DNA of 64,000 nt from Ammoniphilus sp. CFH 90114 (GCF_004123195.1 NZ_SDLI01000011.1:105353-169352); one strand, 5' to 3'. Numbered from the stretch's first letter, positions 35,651-44,043 are shown. A program made the numbers and translations. Notes: generated from the letters alone by a model not told the origin.

Positions 35651-35740
35651 TCCCCTCGCCTCCCTGTTAGAGATAGTCTGATACATTATATTGAGGCGAG
35701 TTCGTATATATGCGAGAAAAGTAAGGCGAAAGGCAGAAAA

Positions 35741-35961
35741 TTCGTACTAACGAGGCGAAGAATCGGCTGTTGGGAGCTAGCGGACATCAGATTCCTTATT
35801 TCTTCTCAAAACGCGGCAAGGTAGCTTCTATCGGACTTGAGGTTCCTTATTTGCTCAAAAAAAGCCCTACCAAGCAGAAAATTAGTAAATTAACAAATTC
35901 CATGTCCGCACCACCTATAATTCAAGCATTTTTTGACCCAATAGCGCACCTGATGTCCGCA
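35741..35961. repeat. Degenerate 51-bp-period repeat cluster D
   Basis: TTCCTTATTT occurs at 35792 and 35843, 51 bp apart, each preceded by CGGAC at the same distance and followed by CTCAAAA. ATGTCCGC occurs at 35902 and 35953, again 51 bp apart. A weaker related segment lies near 35741. This fills the 411-bp gap between spoIIID and the small membrane-protein gene. No convincing reading frame is present. Confidence 0.6.
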
Positions 35962-36013
35962 GGGATTAAAGAAAGGGAGACTCGCCAATTCTTTTGTCAG
36001 ATCTCGCTACAAC

Positions 36014-36044
36014 AACAAAAAGCCAGGGAGCCACCCTGACTTTC
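36014..36044 (-). terminator. Terminator after the small membrane-protein gene
   Basis: On the minus strand AAGTCAGGG - TGGCT - CCCTGGCTT followed by TTTG, 18 bases past the stop. Confidence 0.75.
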
Positions 36045-36061
36045 TATCTATACGCTATTAT

Positions 36062-36220
36062 TTATGTTCCTATGACAATGGTAATTATGGTCACTAAAGT
36101 CATGGCGATAATCGTACCCGTAAAAGCAGCTAGAGCAGACTTCTCCCGAGAAGTCAGTCGCTTATCCTCCACACTTCCCGTTTTTCTCATCATCTTTCTC
36201 ATTCCGGTAAAAACACTCAT
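36062..36220 (-). CDS. 52-residue membrane protein under a c-di-GMP riboswitch
   Basis: Start ATG at 36220, eight bases after GGGGAGG. The sequence has a basic N-terminal part (MSVFTGMRKMMRKTGSVEDK), a short polar linker and one membrane helix (ALAAFTGTIIAMTLVTIITI) ending at the C terminus. I do not recognise a family. The gene has its own terminator and lies between spoIIID and spoIIQ. Its leader is a GEMM-I aptamer only a few bases before the ribosome site, so its translation is probably set by c-di-GMP. Such small one-helix proteins often modulate a larger membrane partner; the partner is unknown. Confidence 0.75.
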   Translation of the reverse strand: MSVFTGMRKMMRKTGSVEDKRLTSREKSALAAFTGTIIAMTLVTIITIVIGT

Positions 36221-36239
36221 CTGTATATCCTCCCCATCG

Positions 36240-36326
36240 TGGCAGCTGGCTGGCATGTCAACTCATCCTTAGACGAAGCCCCTTTAGCTTTGCGTACCTG
36301 ACCTTTCGTTCAGGTTTGCCTTTTTT
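36240..36326 (-). promoter_or_regulatory. Second cyclic-di-GMP-I riboswitch (GEMM-I)
   Basis: On the minus strand: AAAGGCAAACC, a stem capped by CGAAAG, GGTACGCAAAGC, a second stem (AAGGGGCTTCGTC region) and closing GCCAGCCAGCTGCC. These are the conserved GEMM-I blocks in order and spacing. The base matching Vc2 G20 is G. There is no terminator between the aptamer and the gene; the aptamer ends about five bases before GGGGAGG, so control is probably at translation initiation. It precedes the 52-residue membrane-protein gene. Confidence 0.85.
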
Positions 36327-36437
36327 TCACAACGATTCTATCATATGAAACTTTTAGTTCTATGGGTATAGGTCAAAAGTACTAAGTCTTAACAATTATG
36401 TGAACCCTACACCTGAGTTGATGAGCAATTTCGAACA

Positions 36438-36484
36438 AAAAAAAACTGCCCCCGTGTAGTCGGTATCACCGACTAGAGGAGCAG
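36438..36484 (-). terminator. Rho-independent terminator after spoIIQ
   Basis: On the minus strand a long stem CTGCTCCTCTAGTCGGT - GATA - CCGACTA..GGGGGCAG followed by TTTTTTTTTG. It separates spoIIQ from the riboswitch gene. Confidence 0.92.
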
Positions 36485-36491
36485 CCTCCTA

Positions 36492-37226
36492 TTATTGAGC
36501 TTCGTTCTTCTTGCTTTCTTGCGTTAGGTACTTGTCTGGAGAAACTGGTGTTCCGTTTTCTCTCACTTCAAAGTGGAGGTGGACTCCTAGATCTTTTTCA
36601 AAGACATTACGACCCGCTTTACCCAGCATAGCTCCTTGCTCTACTTCATCGCCTGCTGCAACTTGTAGATCTTCTAAGCTCTGGTAGACAGTAGTTAATC
36701 CATCTGCGTGCTCAAGTTCAACAAGAAAGCCGACCATTGGGTCTTTTTCCGCCTTGGTTACTTTTCCTGGAAGGGCTGCTGTGACATCGAAAGTCTGTCC
36801 TTCCTTTGTCGCTAGATCTATTCCAGTGTGCGGCCAATAAGAGTCTTCATATTGGATGAGCGCAGCGGCTTTTACATCGTCCTCAGCGGCTTCATCATAA
36901 AAATTCATCACGACATCAAATTCTGTTCCTTCGGCTACAGGCCAACCCATTCCTTGCTCATGTGCATTCACAGGTACGGCATCTTCGGCATCTGGTGTCA
37001 TAGCAATTGGTGCTGGTTCTGTATTCTCTTGCCCCATGCTGATCTCAGGCATCAGATCCTTCTGATCAAGAGAGTAATCTCTTGTGTCCTGATACCACAT
37101 GATTAAAGCAAGGATAAGTGCTGCTGCCCCCATGTAGATGGCTGGGAATGTCCATTTCTTACTGAAGAACGCCTTCCACCCTGACTTTGTTGGTGGTTGG
37201 ATTGGTTGTTTTTGTTCTCCATTCAT
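36492..37226 (-). CDS. spoIIQ: Stage II sporulation protein SpoIIQ (M23/LytM domain)
   Basis: 244 residues, ATG after GAGGTGAT. One membrane helix (about 28-44), an acidic extracytoplasmic linker, then a LytM/M23 domain (about 125-235). It is the forespore half of the SpoIIQ-SpoIIIAH channel needed for engulfment and sigma-G activity. Here the zinc ligands are complete: HTGID (H133, D137) and HLHFE (H216, H218). B. subtilis SpoIIQ is known to lack one zinc ligand, so this version may bind metal and possibly cut peptidoglycan. Its place before spoIIID and mbl supports the naming over a generic M23 peptidase. Confidence 0.9.
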   Translation of the reverse strand: MNGEQKQPIQPPTKSGWKAFFSKKWTFPAIYMGAAALILALIMWYQDTRDYSLDQKDLMPEISMGQENTEPAPIAMTPDAEDAVPVNAHEQGMGWPVAEGTEFDVVMNFYDEAAEDDVKAAALIQYEDSYWPHTGIDLATKEGQTFDVTAALPGKVTKAEKDPMVGFLVELEHADGLTTVYQSLEDLQVAAGDEVEQGAMLGKAGRNVFEKDLGVHLHFEVRENGTPVSPDKYLTQESKKNEAQ

Positions 37227-37441
37227 TTATCATCACCTCATCAACAATCTTCTCCAGATCTTGTGAAGTTTAAACCTAGGGCGTGCGCAAATCCTAAAAA
37301 TTTATGCATGGAATTTCGACGAAATCCGTTCATTTTTCTAAATAAATTCATTCGTGTTTTTACAAATTTTACAAATTTATTTTTTTATAATGGAATTACG
37401 TATGATTTGGACAAGCTTCAATTACCTACTGGGAGGGTTCA

Positions 37442-37744
37442 ATGATGGAAAAGATAAAAATTGTTTTGCTATGTTTAGTACTAGGAGGGGGCATTGGTCT
37501 GTTCCCCTTATTGACGGAGGAAAAAGCAACAACCACGATTATCGGGGCCCAAGCTTCACAAGAAGAAAAAAGCATGAAAATCGAACTCGACAAGCGACAA
37601 GTTTGGGTAAATGATCAATGGGTGCCTGGGGATGTATTTTTACTAGATGGACGAACCTATATCCCCACACGCTCACTTGAGGCATGGGGAGCAGAAATCC
37701 GCTACGATTCAAACGGGCGTCTGGTGGAGATAAAGATGAGATAG
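37442..37744 (+). CDS. Small secreted protein with copper-amine-oxidase-N-type stalk domain
   Basis: 100 residues, ATG ATG behind GGGAGGG. A hydrophobic N-terminal signal (IKIVLLCLVLGGGIGLFPLL) is followed by one stalk-type repeat: KIELDKRQVWVNDQWVPGDV, LLDGRTYIPTRSLEAWGAEI and YDSNGRLVEIKMR. This domain is common in secreted Bacillales proteins, normally fused to an enzyme, but here it stands alone. It is divergent from spoIIQ; TATAAT at 37386-37391 may be its -10. A 21-bp repeat array begins three bases after its stop codon. Confidence 0.8.
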   Translation: MMEKIKIVLLCLVLGGGIGLFPLLTEEKATTTIIGAQASQEEKSMKIELDKRQVWVNDQWVPGDVFLLDGRTYIPTRSLEAWGAEIRYDSNGRLVEIKMR

Positions 37745-37746
37745 CC

Positions 37747-37796
37747 TGCAAATAAACACACTGAAGTTGCAAATATCCACACTAAAATTGCAAATA
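37747..37796 (+). repeat. 21-bp repeat array, copy A3
   Basis: TGCAAATA begins at 37747, 37768 and 37789, strict 21-bp steps. Same unit as at 774 and 1842. It sits between convergent genes and its last copy forms the tail of the murQ terminator. Confidence 0.85.
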
Positions 37797-37797
37797 A

Positions 37798-37823
37798 GGC
37801 CCCCACACTCCACCGTGGGGACC
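37798..37823 (-). terminator. Terminator after murQ
   Basis: On the minus strand GGTCCCCAC - GGTGGA - GTGTGGGGGCC followed by TTATTTG. The T tract is weak because the repeat array abuts it. Confidence 0.7.
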
Positions 37824-37829
37824 TTCCTA

Positions 37830-38732
37830 TTATTTCTTCTCCAACGCCTCTCGAATCCTACCGCCCACCTGATCAAGCTGCTTACAAGCTTCCTCCGCAG
37901 AAATGCCCTTGAGCTTCATCAGAATTCCAACGCGAGCGTCTCCCTGTGCTTGTTCAGCTAATTCCGTTGCTTCCGCATAGGTACAATCCGTAGCATCAAC
38001 AATAATTTTCTTCACACGTTCCTCTAACTTTCCATTCGTCGCTTGCACGTTCACCATCAAATTTCCATATACCTTCCCCATGCGAACCATGGAGGCTGTC
38101 GTTAACATATTAAGGACCATTTTCTGAGCCGTCCCGGCCTTCAGCCTTGTCGATCCTGTTACTACTTCAGGACCAACGACAGGAGCAATGTCTACATCAA
38201 CTAAAGCGCCTAGCGCTGAACCTGGATTACAGGATAAAGCCACCGTCTTAGCCCCGCGTTTCCTCGCCTCTTCTAGAGCCCCAAGGACATAAGGAGTCCG
38301 CCCGCTGGCGGCGATGCCCACAACCACGTCCCTAGCACACACACCGACCTTTTCCACATCTTCTCGCCCTAATTCTGGTTCATCCTCTGCCCCTTCAATG
38401 GCCTCCACCAGGGCGCTCATTCCACCAGCGATCACGCCTTGAACGAGAGAAGGCTCGGTGCCAAAGGTAGGAGGACATTCAGCAGCATCAAGCATTCCTA
38501 AGCGACCGCTCGTTCCGGCACCAAAATAGAAGAGACGACCTCCGTTTTCAAAGGATTCTACGATTAAATCTACTGCTTTCGTTACAGATTCTAGTTCTTG
38601 TTCAACAGCAAGAGCTACCTTTTTATCCTCTTCATTGAGCTTTTTTACGATCTCTGAAGTCGGAAGGGCATCTAGGTTTTCTGTGTCAGGATTCCGCCAT
38701 TCCGTTAGCAATTCATTTAGTTTTTCCGTCAT
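37830..38732 (-). CDS. murQ: N-acetylmuramic acid 6-phosphate etherase MurQ
   Basis: 300 residues, ATG overlapping the kinase stop codon as ATGA. Cleaves the lactyl ether of MurNAc-6-P to give GlcNAc-6-P and D-lactate in the cytosol. SIS-fold signatures: FYFGAGTSGRLGMLDAAECP, GIAASGRTPYVLGALEEARK and the C-terminal KLKGISAEEACKQLDQVGGR. It is the last gene of the MurNAc-uptake operon; its product is the substrate of NagA, encoded 13 kb away in the same block. Confidence 0.97.
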   Translation of the reverse strand: MTEKLNELLTEWRNPDTENLDALPTSEIVKKLNEEDKKVALAVEQELESVTKAVDLIVESFENGGRLFYFGAGTSGRLGMLDAAECPPTFGTEPSLVQGVIAGGMSALVEAIEGAEDEPELGREDVEKVGVCARDVVVGIAASGRTPYVLGALEEARKRGAKTVALSCNPGSALGALVDVDIAPVVGPEVVTGSTRLKAGTAQKMVLNMLTTASMVRMGKVYGNLMVNVQATNGKLEERVKKIIVDATDCTYAEATELAEQAQGDARVGILMKLKGISAEEACKQLDQVGGRIREALEKK

Positions 38733-39715
38733 GATTGCACACCCTCTCCTAAAAGCGCCCAGCTTTCGGTCATATTCTGTTTCACTGCACGGTCAAGCGT
38801 CACACCACCGGTTTGCAGAGCCATAATAAGAGCCCCAACAGACGGCGGAAACGAAGGCTTCTCAACCGAATAACCAAGATCACTTAATTGATTCATAACC
38901 TTTTCCCGCAGCAACGTGCCCTCCCCTAGCAAACCTCCAGCCAATACAATCGGTAAAGATTCCACCATCACACGGCTGCATGCCACCACTAATTCTACGA
39001 GGTCCTGAGCCGCTTGTTGAACAATCTCAAGTGCTACCTCATCCCCTTGTTCAGCCGCTTGAAGGACAAGCGGTCCGACTTCTGCCATCAGCTTGCGCGG
39101 GTTCTCTGACGCATGAATAAAAGAGACCACTTCCGTCGCTTCTTGAATTCCATATAAAGAGAAAACAAGCGACGTTAACTGTGTTTCTTTCCCTCTACCA
39201 TCAAAGGCTCGTAGAATCGCCCTTAGCGCTTCCTGACCAAGAATAAACCCACTTCCTTCATCACCTAACAGCCATCCCCATCCCCCGACCCGATAACGTT
39301 CACCCGTTGTGGAGACTCCATAGGCGATAGATCCCGTGCCTGCAATTAAAACCATTCCCGGCCGTCCCCATGTTCCAGCATAGAGAGCTGTCACAGCATC
39401 ATTATCCACCTGGACTCGCCCAGGATACGCTTCTTGTAACCCCTCAAGCAATAAGTCCCTCTCTCGAGGACGACCCGCACCCGCTAAACCTAGGAAGACC
39501 GATTGCACCTGTTCGGACGTTCCCCCCACTTGATCTAGCAGGTCCTGACAAACCTTTTTTAACGTATGAATGACTTCTGGAAGAGGCCTGGAATTCATAT
39601 TCGAAGAATCCCCGCGAACGACGGCTCGAATCTGACCTTCACGATCCGACAATACCCCGCGTGTACTTGTGCCCCCGCCATCCACTCCAATAAACCACTG
39701 TTTATTTAACGGCAC
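38729..39715 (-). CDS. murK: MurNAc/GlcNAc kinase (BadF/BcrD ATPase family)
   Basis: 328 residues; GTG start at 39715 overlapping the permease gene by 14 bp, with only a distant AAGGA. ASKHA fold: FIGVDGGGTSTRGVL (phosphate loop), LAGAGRPRERDLL, DNDAVTALYAG, IAGTGSIAYG and VGGWGWLLGDEGSG. These kinases phosphorylate GlcNAc, glucosamine or MurNAc at O6. Coupling to murQ (ATGA) and to an ABC sugar importer argues that MurNAc enters unphosphorylated and is phosphorylated here. The symbol follows MurK of Clostridium by context; GlcNAc kinase is the alternative. Confidence 0.85.
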   Translation of the reverse strand: MPLNKQWFIGVDGGGTSTRGVLSDREGQIRAVVRGDSSNMNSRPLPEVIHTLKKVCQDLLDQVGGTSEQVQSVFLGLAGAGRPRERDLLLEGLQEAYPGRVQVDNDAVTALYAGTWGRPGMVLIAGTGSIAYGVSTTGERYRVGGWGWLLGDEGSGFILGQEALRAILRAFDGRGKETQLTSLVFSLYGIQEATEVVSFIHASENPRKLMAEVGPLVLQAAEQGDEVALEIVQQAAQDLVELVVACSRVMVESLPIVLAGGLLGEGTLLREKVMNQLSDLGYSVEKPSFPPSVGALIMALQTGGVTLDRAVKQNMTESWALLGEGVQS

Positions 39716-40526
39716 CGGCAGTCAATCCTTCCATGAATTGCTTCGAGGCCAGCAGGAATACAATAATCATCGGAAGAGCGGACAACGTCAAGCCGGAAAA
39801 CAGCATGCTCCAATCCGCTTCATATTCCCCAAACATCCCAAGCATTCCCACGGGAATCGTCTTCCTCGCATCCTCTTGAACAAAAATAAGAGGGAAAAAG
39901 AAATCGTTCCAAGCCTGGATAAAGTTAATAATCATCACCGTACCTAGAGCTGGACGGATTAACGGCAGCAAAATCTTATAGAAAACTTGAAAATGACTGC
40001 AACCATCAATTCGAGCGGCTTCTTCTAGCTCCACCGGCAGCGTGCGGAAGAAACCAGTCAAAATAAAGACAGAGATTGGAATTCCACTTGCCGTATAGAT
40101 GAGAATCAACGACCAGAGCGAATTAATTAACCCTAGATTCTTCATTAAGATAAATAAAGGAACAATCCCAAGCTTAATCGGAATCATCAATCCGATAAGG
40201 AAGAAAAAGTAGAGGGCTCCAGTCCACTTATAAGAAAAACGAGATAAATAGAACGCCGCCATCGCTGAGCTAATTAAGATTAAAACAACGGACACAACGC
40301 TCACGATTAAACTGTTTATCATAAACTGGGAAAACGGAACCGATTCCCACAACTTACGATAGGGATCCAAGCTTAAGCTTTTCGGAAGACCCAAGGGGTT
40401 TGTGAAGATTTCTGCATTCGTTTTAAACGAAGAGCTTACCATGAGAAAAATCGGGTAGAGCGCCACCAGAGAAAAAAGGTAAGCTACTAGATATTGCATG
40501 GATTTTACACCTATACTCGTCTTCAT
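39702..40526 (-). CDS. Carbohydrate ABC permease, MalG-type
   Basis: 274 residues, ATG one base after the preceding stop, behind GGGAGGTG. Six membrane helices. The ATPase-binding EAA loop reads EEAARIDGCSHFQVFYKILL, typical of CUT1 sugar permeases. Partner of the permease directly upstream. No ATPase gene exists in the operon, so the pair probably uses a shared MsmX/MsmK-type ATPase encoded elsewhere. The likely cargo is MurNAc or a MurNAc-containing saccharide, from context only. Confidence 0.9.
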   Translation of the reverse strand: MKTSIGVKSMQYLVAYLFSLVALYPIFLMVSSSFKTNAEIFTNPLGLPKSLSLDPYRKLWESVPFSQFMINSLIVSVVSVVLILISSAMAAFYLSRFSYKWTGALYFFFLIGLMIPIKLGIVPLFILMKNLGLINSLWSLILIYTASGIPISVFILTGFFRTLPVELEEAARIDGCSHFQVFYKILLPLIRPALGTVMIINFIQAWNDFFFPLIFVQEDARKTIPVGMLGMFGEYEADWSMLFSGLTLSALPMIIVFLLASKQFMEGLTAGAVK

Positions 40527-40527
40527 C

Positions 40528-41490
40528 TTAGTGCTGCACCTCCCGCTTTCTCATGAAGTGTAAGGACAAGGCTGATATGGATGCCACGATAAAGAATAGA
40601 ACGACCGCCAACGCCGAACCAAGGCCAATTGACGTCGAATCGGCCCCCCCCGATCCGCCGAAGGCCAATCGATAGAAGTACACCGCCATAGTATCCGTGG
40701 AAAAATAAGGTTCCCCTTGAGATCCTTGCATCGCATAGACCAGTTCAAAAGCCTCAAAAGACTGAATGAAGGTCAACACGGTCATAATCGTAATGGCCGG
40801 CATACACATAGGCAAAATGATTTGAAATAATAGTCTCGGTCCACTCGCCCCATCCAATCGTGCGGCCTCAATAACTTCTTCCGGAATGGATTGCAATCCA
40901 GCTAGGAAAATCAACACCGCAAAACCAATCCCGAACCAACTGTTCACTAAAATAATCGAAAGAAGAGCGGTATCCGGATCGCCAAGCCAAGGCCTAGCCC
41001 ATGATTCTAAACCTAGCTTAGCTAGCAAGGTATTGAGAGCTCCGAAATTCGGGTTTAAGATCAACTTCCACATAAATCCAACAATAATGACGGACAAGAG
41101 TCGAGGCATGAAGTAAGCCACCTTCAGAAACTCCGAGCCACGAATCTTACGATAGAGAATATAGGCCAAGGCAAAACCGATCCCATTTTGCACGATCATC
41201 TCGACAATAAAGTAAATCACATTGTGTGAAAAAGCATTCCAGAACATTTTATTAAAAGGCTCTACCGTAAATAGCTTTACAAAATTCTCTAGCCCCACAA
41301 AATCCCCTTTAGCAATGCCCTTCCACTCATACAAGCTATAAGTAAAAGCAGAAAAAATCGGGTATACCACGAAGAGAAAATAAACGAGGAGAGCCGGCAG
41401 AGGAAACAAGTGGATAAGATGTCTAGTCCATTTCTTTTCGCGTTTAGCTGGTTTGACAATTGGCATATTCGTCTCCAATTTACTACTCAT
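40528..41490 (-). CDS. Carbohydrate ABC permease, MalF-type
   Basis: 320 residues from the ATG at 41490, eight bases after AGGTGA; a GTG three codons earlier is less well placed. Six to seven membrane helices; EAA loop EEVIEAARLDGASGPRLLFQ. CUT1-family permease forming a heterodimer with the next product. It is separated from the binding-protein gene by 297 bp containing a terminator-like hairpin and a repeat cluster, which should lower permease relative to binding-protein expression. Confidence 0.9.
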   Translation of the reverse strand: MSSKLETNMPIVKPAKREKKWTRHLIHLFPLPALLVYFLFVVYPIFSAFTYSLYEWKGIAKGDFVGLENFVKLFTVEPFNKMFWNAFSHNVIYFIVEMIVQNGIGFALAYILYRKIRGSEFLKVAYFMPRLLSVIIVGFMWKLILNPNFGALNTLLAKLGLESWARPWLGDPDTALLSIILVNSWFGIGFAVLIFLAGLQSIPEEVIEAARLDGASGPRLLFQIILPMCMPAITIMTVLTFIQSFEAFELVYAMQGSQGEPYFSTDTMAVYFYRLAFGGSGGADSTSIGLGSALAVVLFFIVASISALSLHFMRKREVQH

Positions 41491-41548
41491 AAGTTTCACC
41501 TATCTTCATCGTAAACTTGGGGTTTAGTCTAGCTCCAGGTGCTGGGTA

Positions 41549-41725
41549 ATAAGCGGAAATTTTCCCGTTATTTCATCAATCTGGTCAAACTAGGCTAAAA
41601 TAAGCGGAGGTTTTCCCGTTATCTTGCTTCGAACAGGCTTTTTGCGAGCATTTTGGGTAAATAAGCGGAATTCATTCCCTTATTCTGGTCCAAAACCCTC
41701 TACTTTTAAAAATAAGCGGAATTTC
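41549..41725 (+). repeat. 51-bp-type repeat cluster B2 (ATAAGCGGAA...TTCCCGTTAT)
   Basis: ATAAGCGGA begins at 41549, 41600, 41661 and 41712: spacings 51, 61 and 51 bp. Each is followed by an imperfect inverted arm (TTTTCCCGTTAT, TTCATTCCCTTAT). Same family as the cluster at 24221. It lies inside the MurNAc-uptake operon, between binding-protein and permease genes. Confidence 0.8.
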
Positions 41726-41747
41726 TCCTTCTATTTTCTAAAATAAA

Positions 41748-41774
41748 GGAGTAAAACCTATAGCGTTTTACTCC
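41748..41774 (-). terminator. Intra-operon terminator/attenuator after the sugar-binding protein
   Basis: GGAGTAAAAC - CTATAGC - GTTTTACTCC, a perfect 10-bp stem followed on the minus strand by TTTATTTTAG. It lies 13 bases past the binding-protein stop and before the permease genes. Confidence 0.85.
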
Positions 41775-41787
41775 TCCTCTTGAATTC

Positions 41788-43095
41788 CTATTTCTTAAAT
41801 GGTTCGAACCAAGTTTCTGCAGACTTCTGAACCGCATCTACCACTTGCTCAGGCGTTAATTGATCTAAGAACATTCCTTGCAGGGAGTTCTCGATTGTAG
41901 CCTTTGTCGTTGGATCTCCTTGGTTGAAGTTTACGACCATCAAGTATGGAGAAGAACTCTTCTGAGACCATTCTGCCATCTTGTTTACGAGTGGCTCATC
42001 CACCGTTACACCGGGAAGAGCAGGAATACGCTTGAACTCGTTAGCAAACACTTCCCCAAACTTCTTCGTCGTCATAAACTCCATGAACTTCATGGCTTCA
42101 GCCTTGTGAGGAGACTTCGCGTTCACTCCGTATGAACCGTCAACCCAAGTCGTAATCACCGCTTCCCCATTCTCCATAGGCATAGGGAAGAAATCAAGAG
42201 CTAAATCAGGGTTCATCTTTTGCAGGACTTCAAGCTCGAAGCTTCCGTGAATATACATAGCCGCCTTGCCGGTAAAGAACAAAGTACGGATATCATTTCC
42301 GTCTAATCCTGTGTAATTATCAGGGAAATAGGCAGAAAGCTCCTTCAAACGTTCAATAGATTTTGCGAATTCTGCGCTCTTAAAGTCCTTTTCCCCTTTA
42401 AGTAGAGGATCGACGAATTCCTTCGCATTATAAGTACCTGGTGCGATTACCCCATGAGTCAAAGAAAGCAACCAGCCTTCCTTCGATCCGAACGCAAAAG
42501 GAGTAACACCTTTATCTTTCAACGTCTTCGCTGTTGTAATCAATTCATCCCAAGTCTTCGGCTCGGTTAAGCCATTTTCTTCGAAAATCTTCTTATTATA
42601 GTAGACTTGAGTAGAGTTCAACGAGAGTGGAACTCCATAAACCTTACCATCCTTAGCTGTTGCAGCTGCCATAACATCTGGAGCAAACTCCTTTATACCC
42701 GCAATGCCATCAACTGGCTCAAGATACCCTGCGTCTGCTAAAGACATCCCCGCTTGATAAGGGCGGAGCTGCATAATGTCCGGCCCACTGTCACTCTGAA
42801 GAGCTGTATTTAGAATCGTGTTATACTCTGTGGCTTTAAAAGGTTTAAACTCAATCTTAATTCCTGGGTTTTCCTCTTCAAAGGCTGCAATCACCTTCTT
42901 ATATCCGTCCGTATCTTCTACACGCCAGCTGTGCATGGAAAGAACCACTTGCTCTTGCTTCGGTGCCTCCTGCTTCGGCTGTTCCGCTGGCTGTTGATTC
43001 GGTTGGCTTGTTTCACTCGTCGAACCGCCGCATCCGCTCAAAATAAGGGAAGACATCAACAGCATGGAACCGATGGAACTCATTAGCTTTTTCAT
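41788..43095 (-). CDS. Sugar-binding lipoprotein of the ABC importer
   Basis: 435 residues, ATG after AGGGGGT. Lipoprotein signal MKKLMSSIGSMLLMSSLILS with lipobox LSGC, followed by a Gln/Pro/Glu-rich linker. The mature part matches family-1 solute-binding proteins: PDIMQLRPYQAGMSLADAGY, YNKKIFEENGLTEPKTWDEL and MYIHGSFELEVLQKM. It delivers the saccharide to the two permeases. Placement between murR and the murK-murQ end of the operon suggests MurNAc or a muropeptide-derived sugar. Confidence 0.9.
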   Translation of the reverse strand: MKKLMSSIGSMLLMSSLILSGCGGSTSETSQPNQQPAEQPKQEAPKQEQVVLSMHSWRVEDTDGYKKVIAAFEEENPGIKIEFKPFKATEYNTILNTALQSDSGPDIMQLRPYQAGMSLADAGYLEPVDGIAGIKEFAPDVMAAATAKDGKVYGVPLSLNSTQVYYNKKIFEENGLTEPKTWDELITTAKTLKDKGVTPFAFGSKEGWLLSLTHGVIAPGTYNAKEFVDPLLKGEKDFKSAEFAKSIERLKELSAYFPDNYTGLDGNDIRTLFFTGKAAMYIHGSFELEVLQKMNPDLALDFFPMPMENGEAVITTWVDGSYGVNAKSPHKAEAMKFMEFMTTKKFGEVFANEFKRIPALPGVTVDEPLVNKMAEWSQKSSSPYLMVVNFNQGDPTTKATIENSLQGMFLDQLTPEQVVDAVQKSAETWFEPFKK

Positions 43096-43148
43096 CGTTC
43101 TTGTTACCCCCTAATGATTAATTACAATCCTGGTCCTCCTGGAGTTAT

Positions 43149-44009
43149 CTATCTATCTCCTAAGGACCGCTTCGTGCGACTAACGGCCATTCTCGTCTTG
43201 TCCAATAACGGAATGACTTCTTCCTGCCTTTGGCTCGCCATAGCAATAAACACAATATCAATAACATTCAGCTGAGCAATCCTCGAGGCCATCGCCCCCG
43301 TCCGGATACTCTTCTCGACAGAGCTCGTAAACAACTTGATGTCTGCCAGATCCGAAACCGGGTTGGATCCAAACTTCGTAAGCGTTATCACTTTAGCCCC
43401 TTGCTTCTTCGCCTCGGTAATCGACTGGATGATATCCTCCGTCTGTCCCGAGTAAGAGATCCCGAACACCACATCTTGTTCCTTCAGATTCACCGCTGAA
43501 GTTAACTGAGCATGAAAGTCGGAATACGATTCACACCAGAGATTGATCCGATGAAGCTTCTGTCTCAAATCATAGGCAATGACCGCCGATGCCCCTACGC
43601 CATAAATATCGATCTTACGAGCTTGAAGCAAGGCCTCTGCAGCTTCCTCCACCGATTCAGGAGAGAGCACGGAAATGGTATCTTGGATCGACTGCATATT
43701 ATTGCTGCTTACAGAATGAATGATGGAAGAAGTCGATCCATCCATTCCAATCTCCTGATACTTCTCCTGCATATTGCCCATGGTAAGATCGCCGGCTATT
43801 CTCAGCTTTAATTCTTGATATCCTGTCATATTAAGCGAACGAGAGAGACGAATGACCGTAGCGTCGGATACTTCACTAAGCTCCGCCAGCTTCTGCACAG
43901 AAAGCTTGACGACTTCATGCGGGTGATCCAAGATAAATTGTGCCACCTTCCTCTCGGACGGTTTCAATTCATCGAGCATCGCCCTTAAGCTTACTAAACC
44001 ACCGTTCAT
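43149..44009 (-). CDS. murR: MurR/RpiR-family transcriptional regulator
   Basis: 286 residues from the ATG at 44009, nine bases after GGAG; two earlier in-frame ATGs overlap that site. N-terminal RpiR helix-turn-helix (LKPSERKVAQFILDHPHEVV, LSEVSDATVIRLSRSLNMTG) and a C-terminal SIS sugar-phosphate domain (YGVGASAVIAYDLRQKLH, VFGISYSGQTEDIIQSITEA). Such regulators repress the amino-sugar operon until MurNAc-6-P or a related ester binds the SIS domain. It has a strong promoter and is the first gene of the importer-kinase-murQ unit. Naming rests on context. Confidence 0.88.
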   Translation of the reverse strand: MNGGLVSLRAMLDELKPSERKVAQFILDHPHEVVKLSVQKLAELSEVSDATVIRLSRSLNMTGYQELKLRIAGDLTMGNMQEKYQEIGMDGSTSSIIHSVSSNNMQSIQDTISVLSPESVEEAAEALLQARKIDIYGVGASAVIAYDLRQKLHRINLWCESYSDFHAQLTSAVNLKEQDVVFGISYSGQTEDIIQSITEAKKQGAKVITLTKFGSNPVSDLADIKLFTSSVEKSIRTGAMASRIAQLNVIDIVFIAMASQRQEEVIPLLDKTRMAVSRTKRSLGDR

Positions 44010-44043
44010 TGTCATCCACTCCATGTAATTTCCTACTACTTAC

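Noticed and set aside
35770..36039. 89-residue plus-strand reading frame between spoIIID and spoIIQ
   Set aside because: It runs through the degenerate 51-bp repeats and through the terminator of the opposite gene, with no ribosome site.
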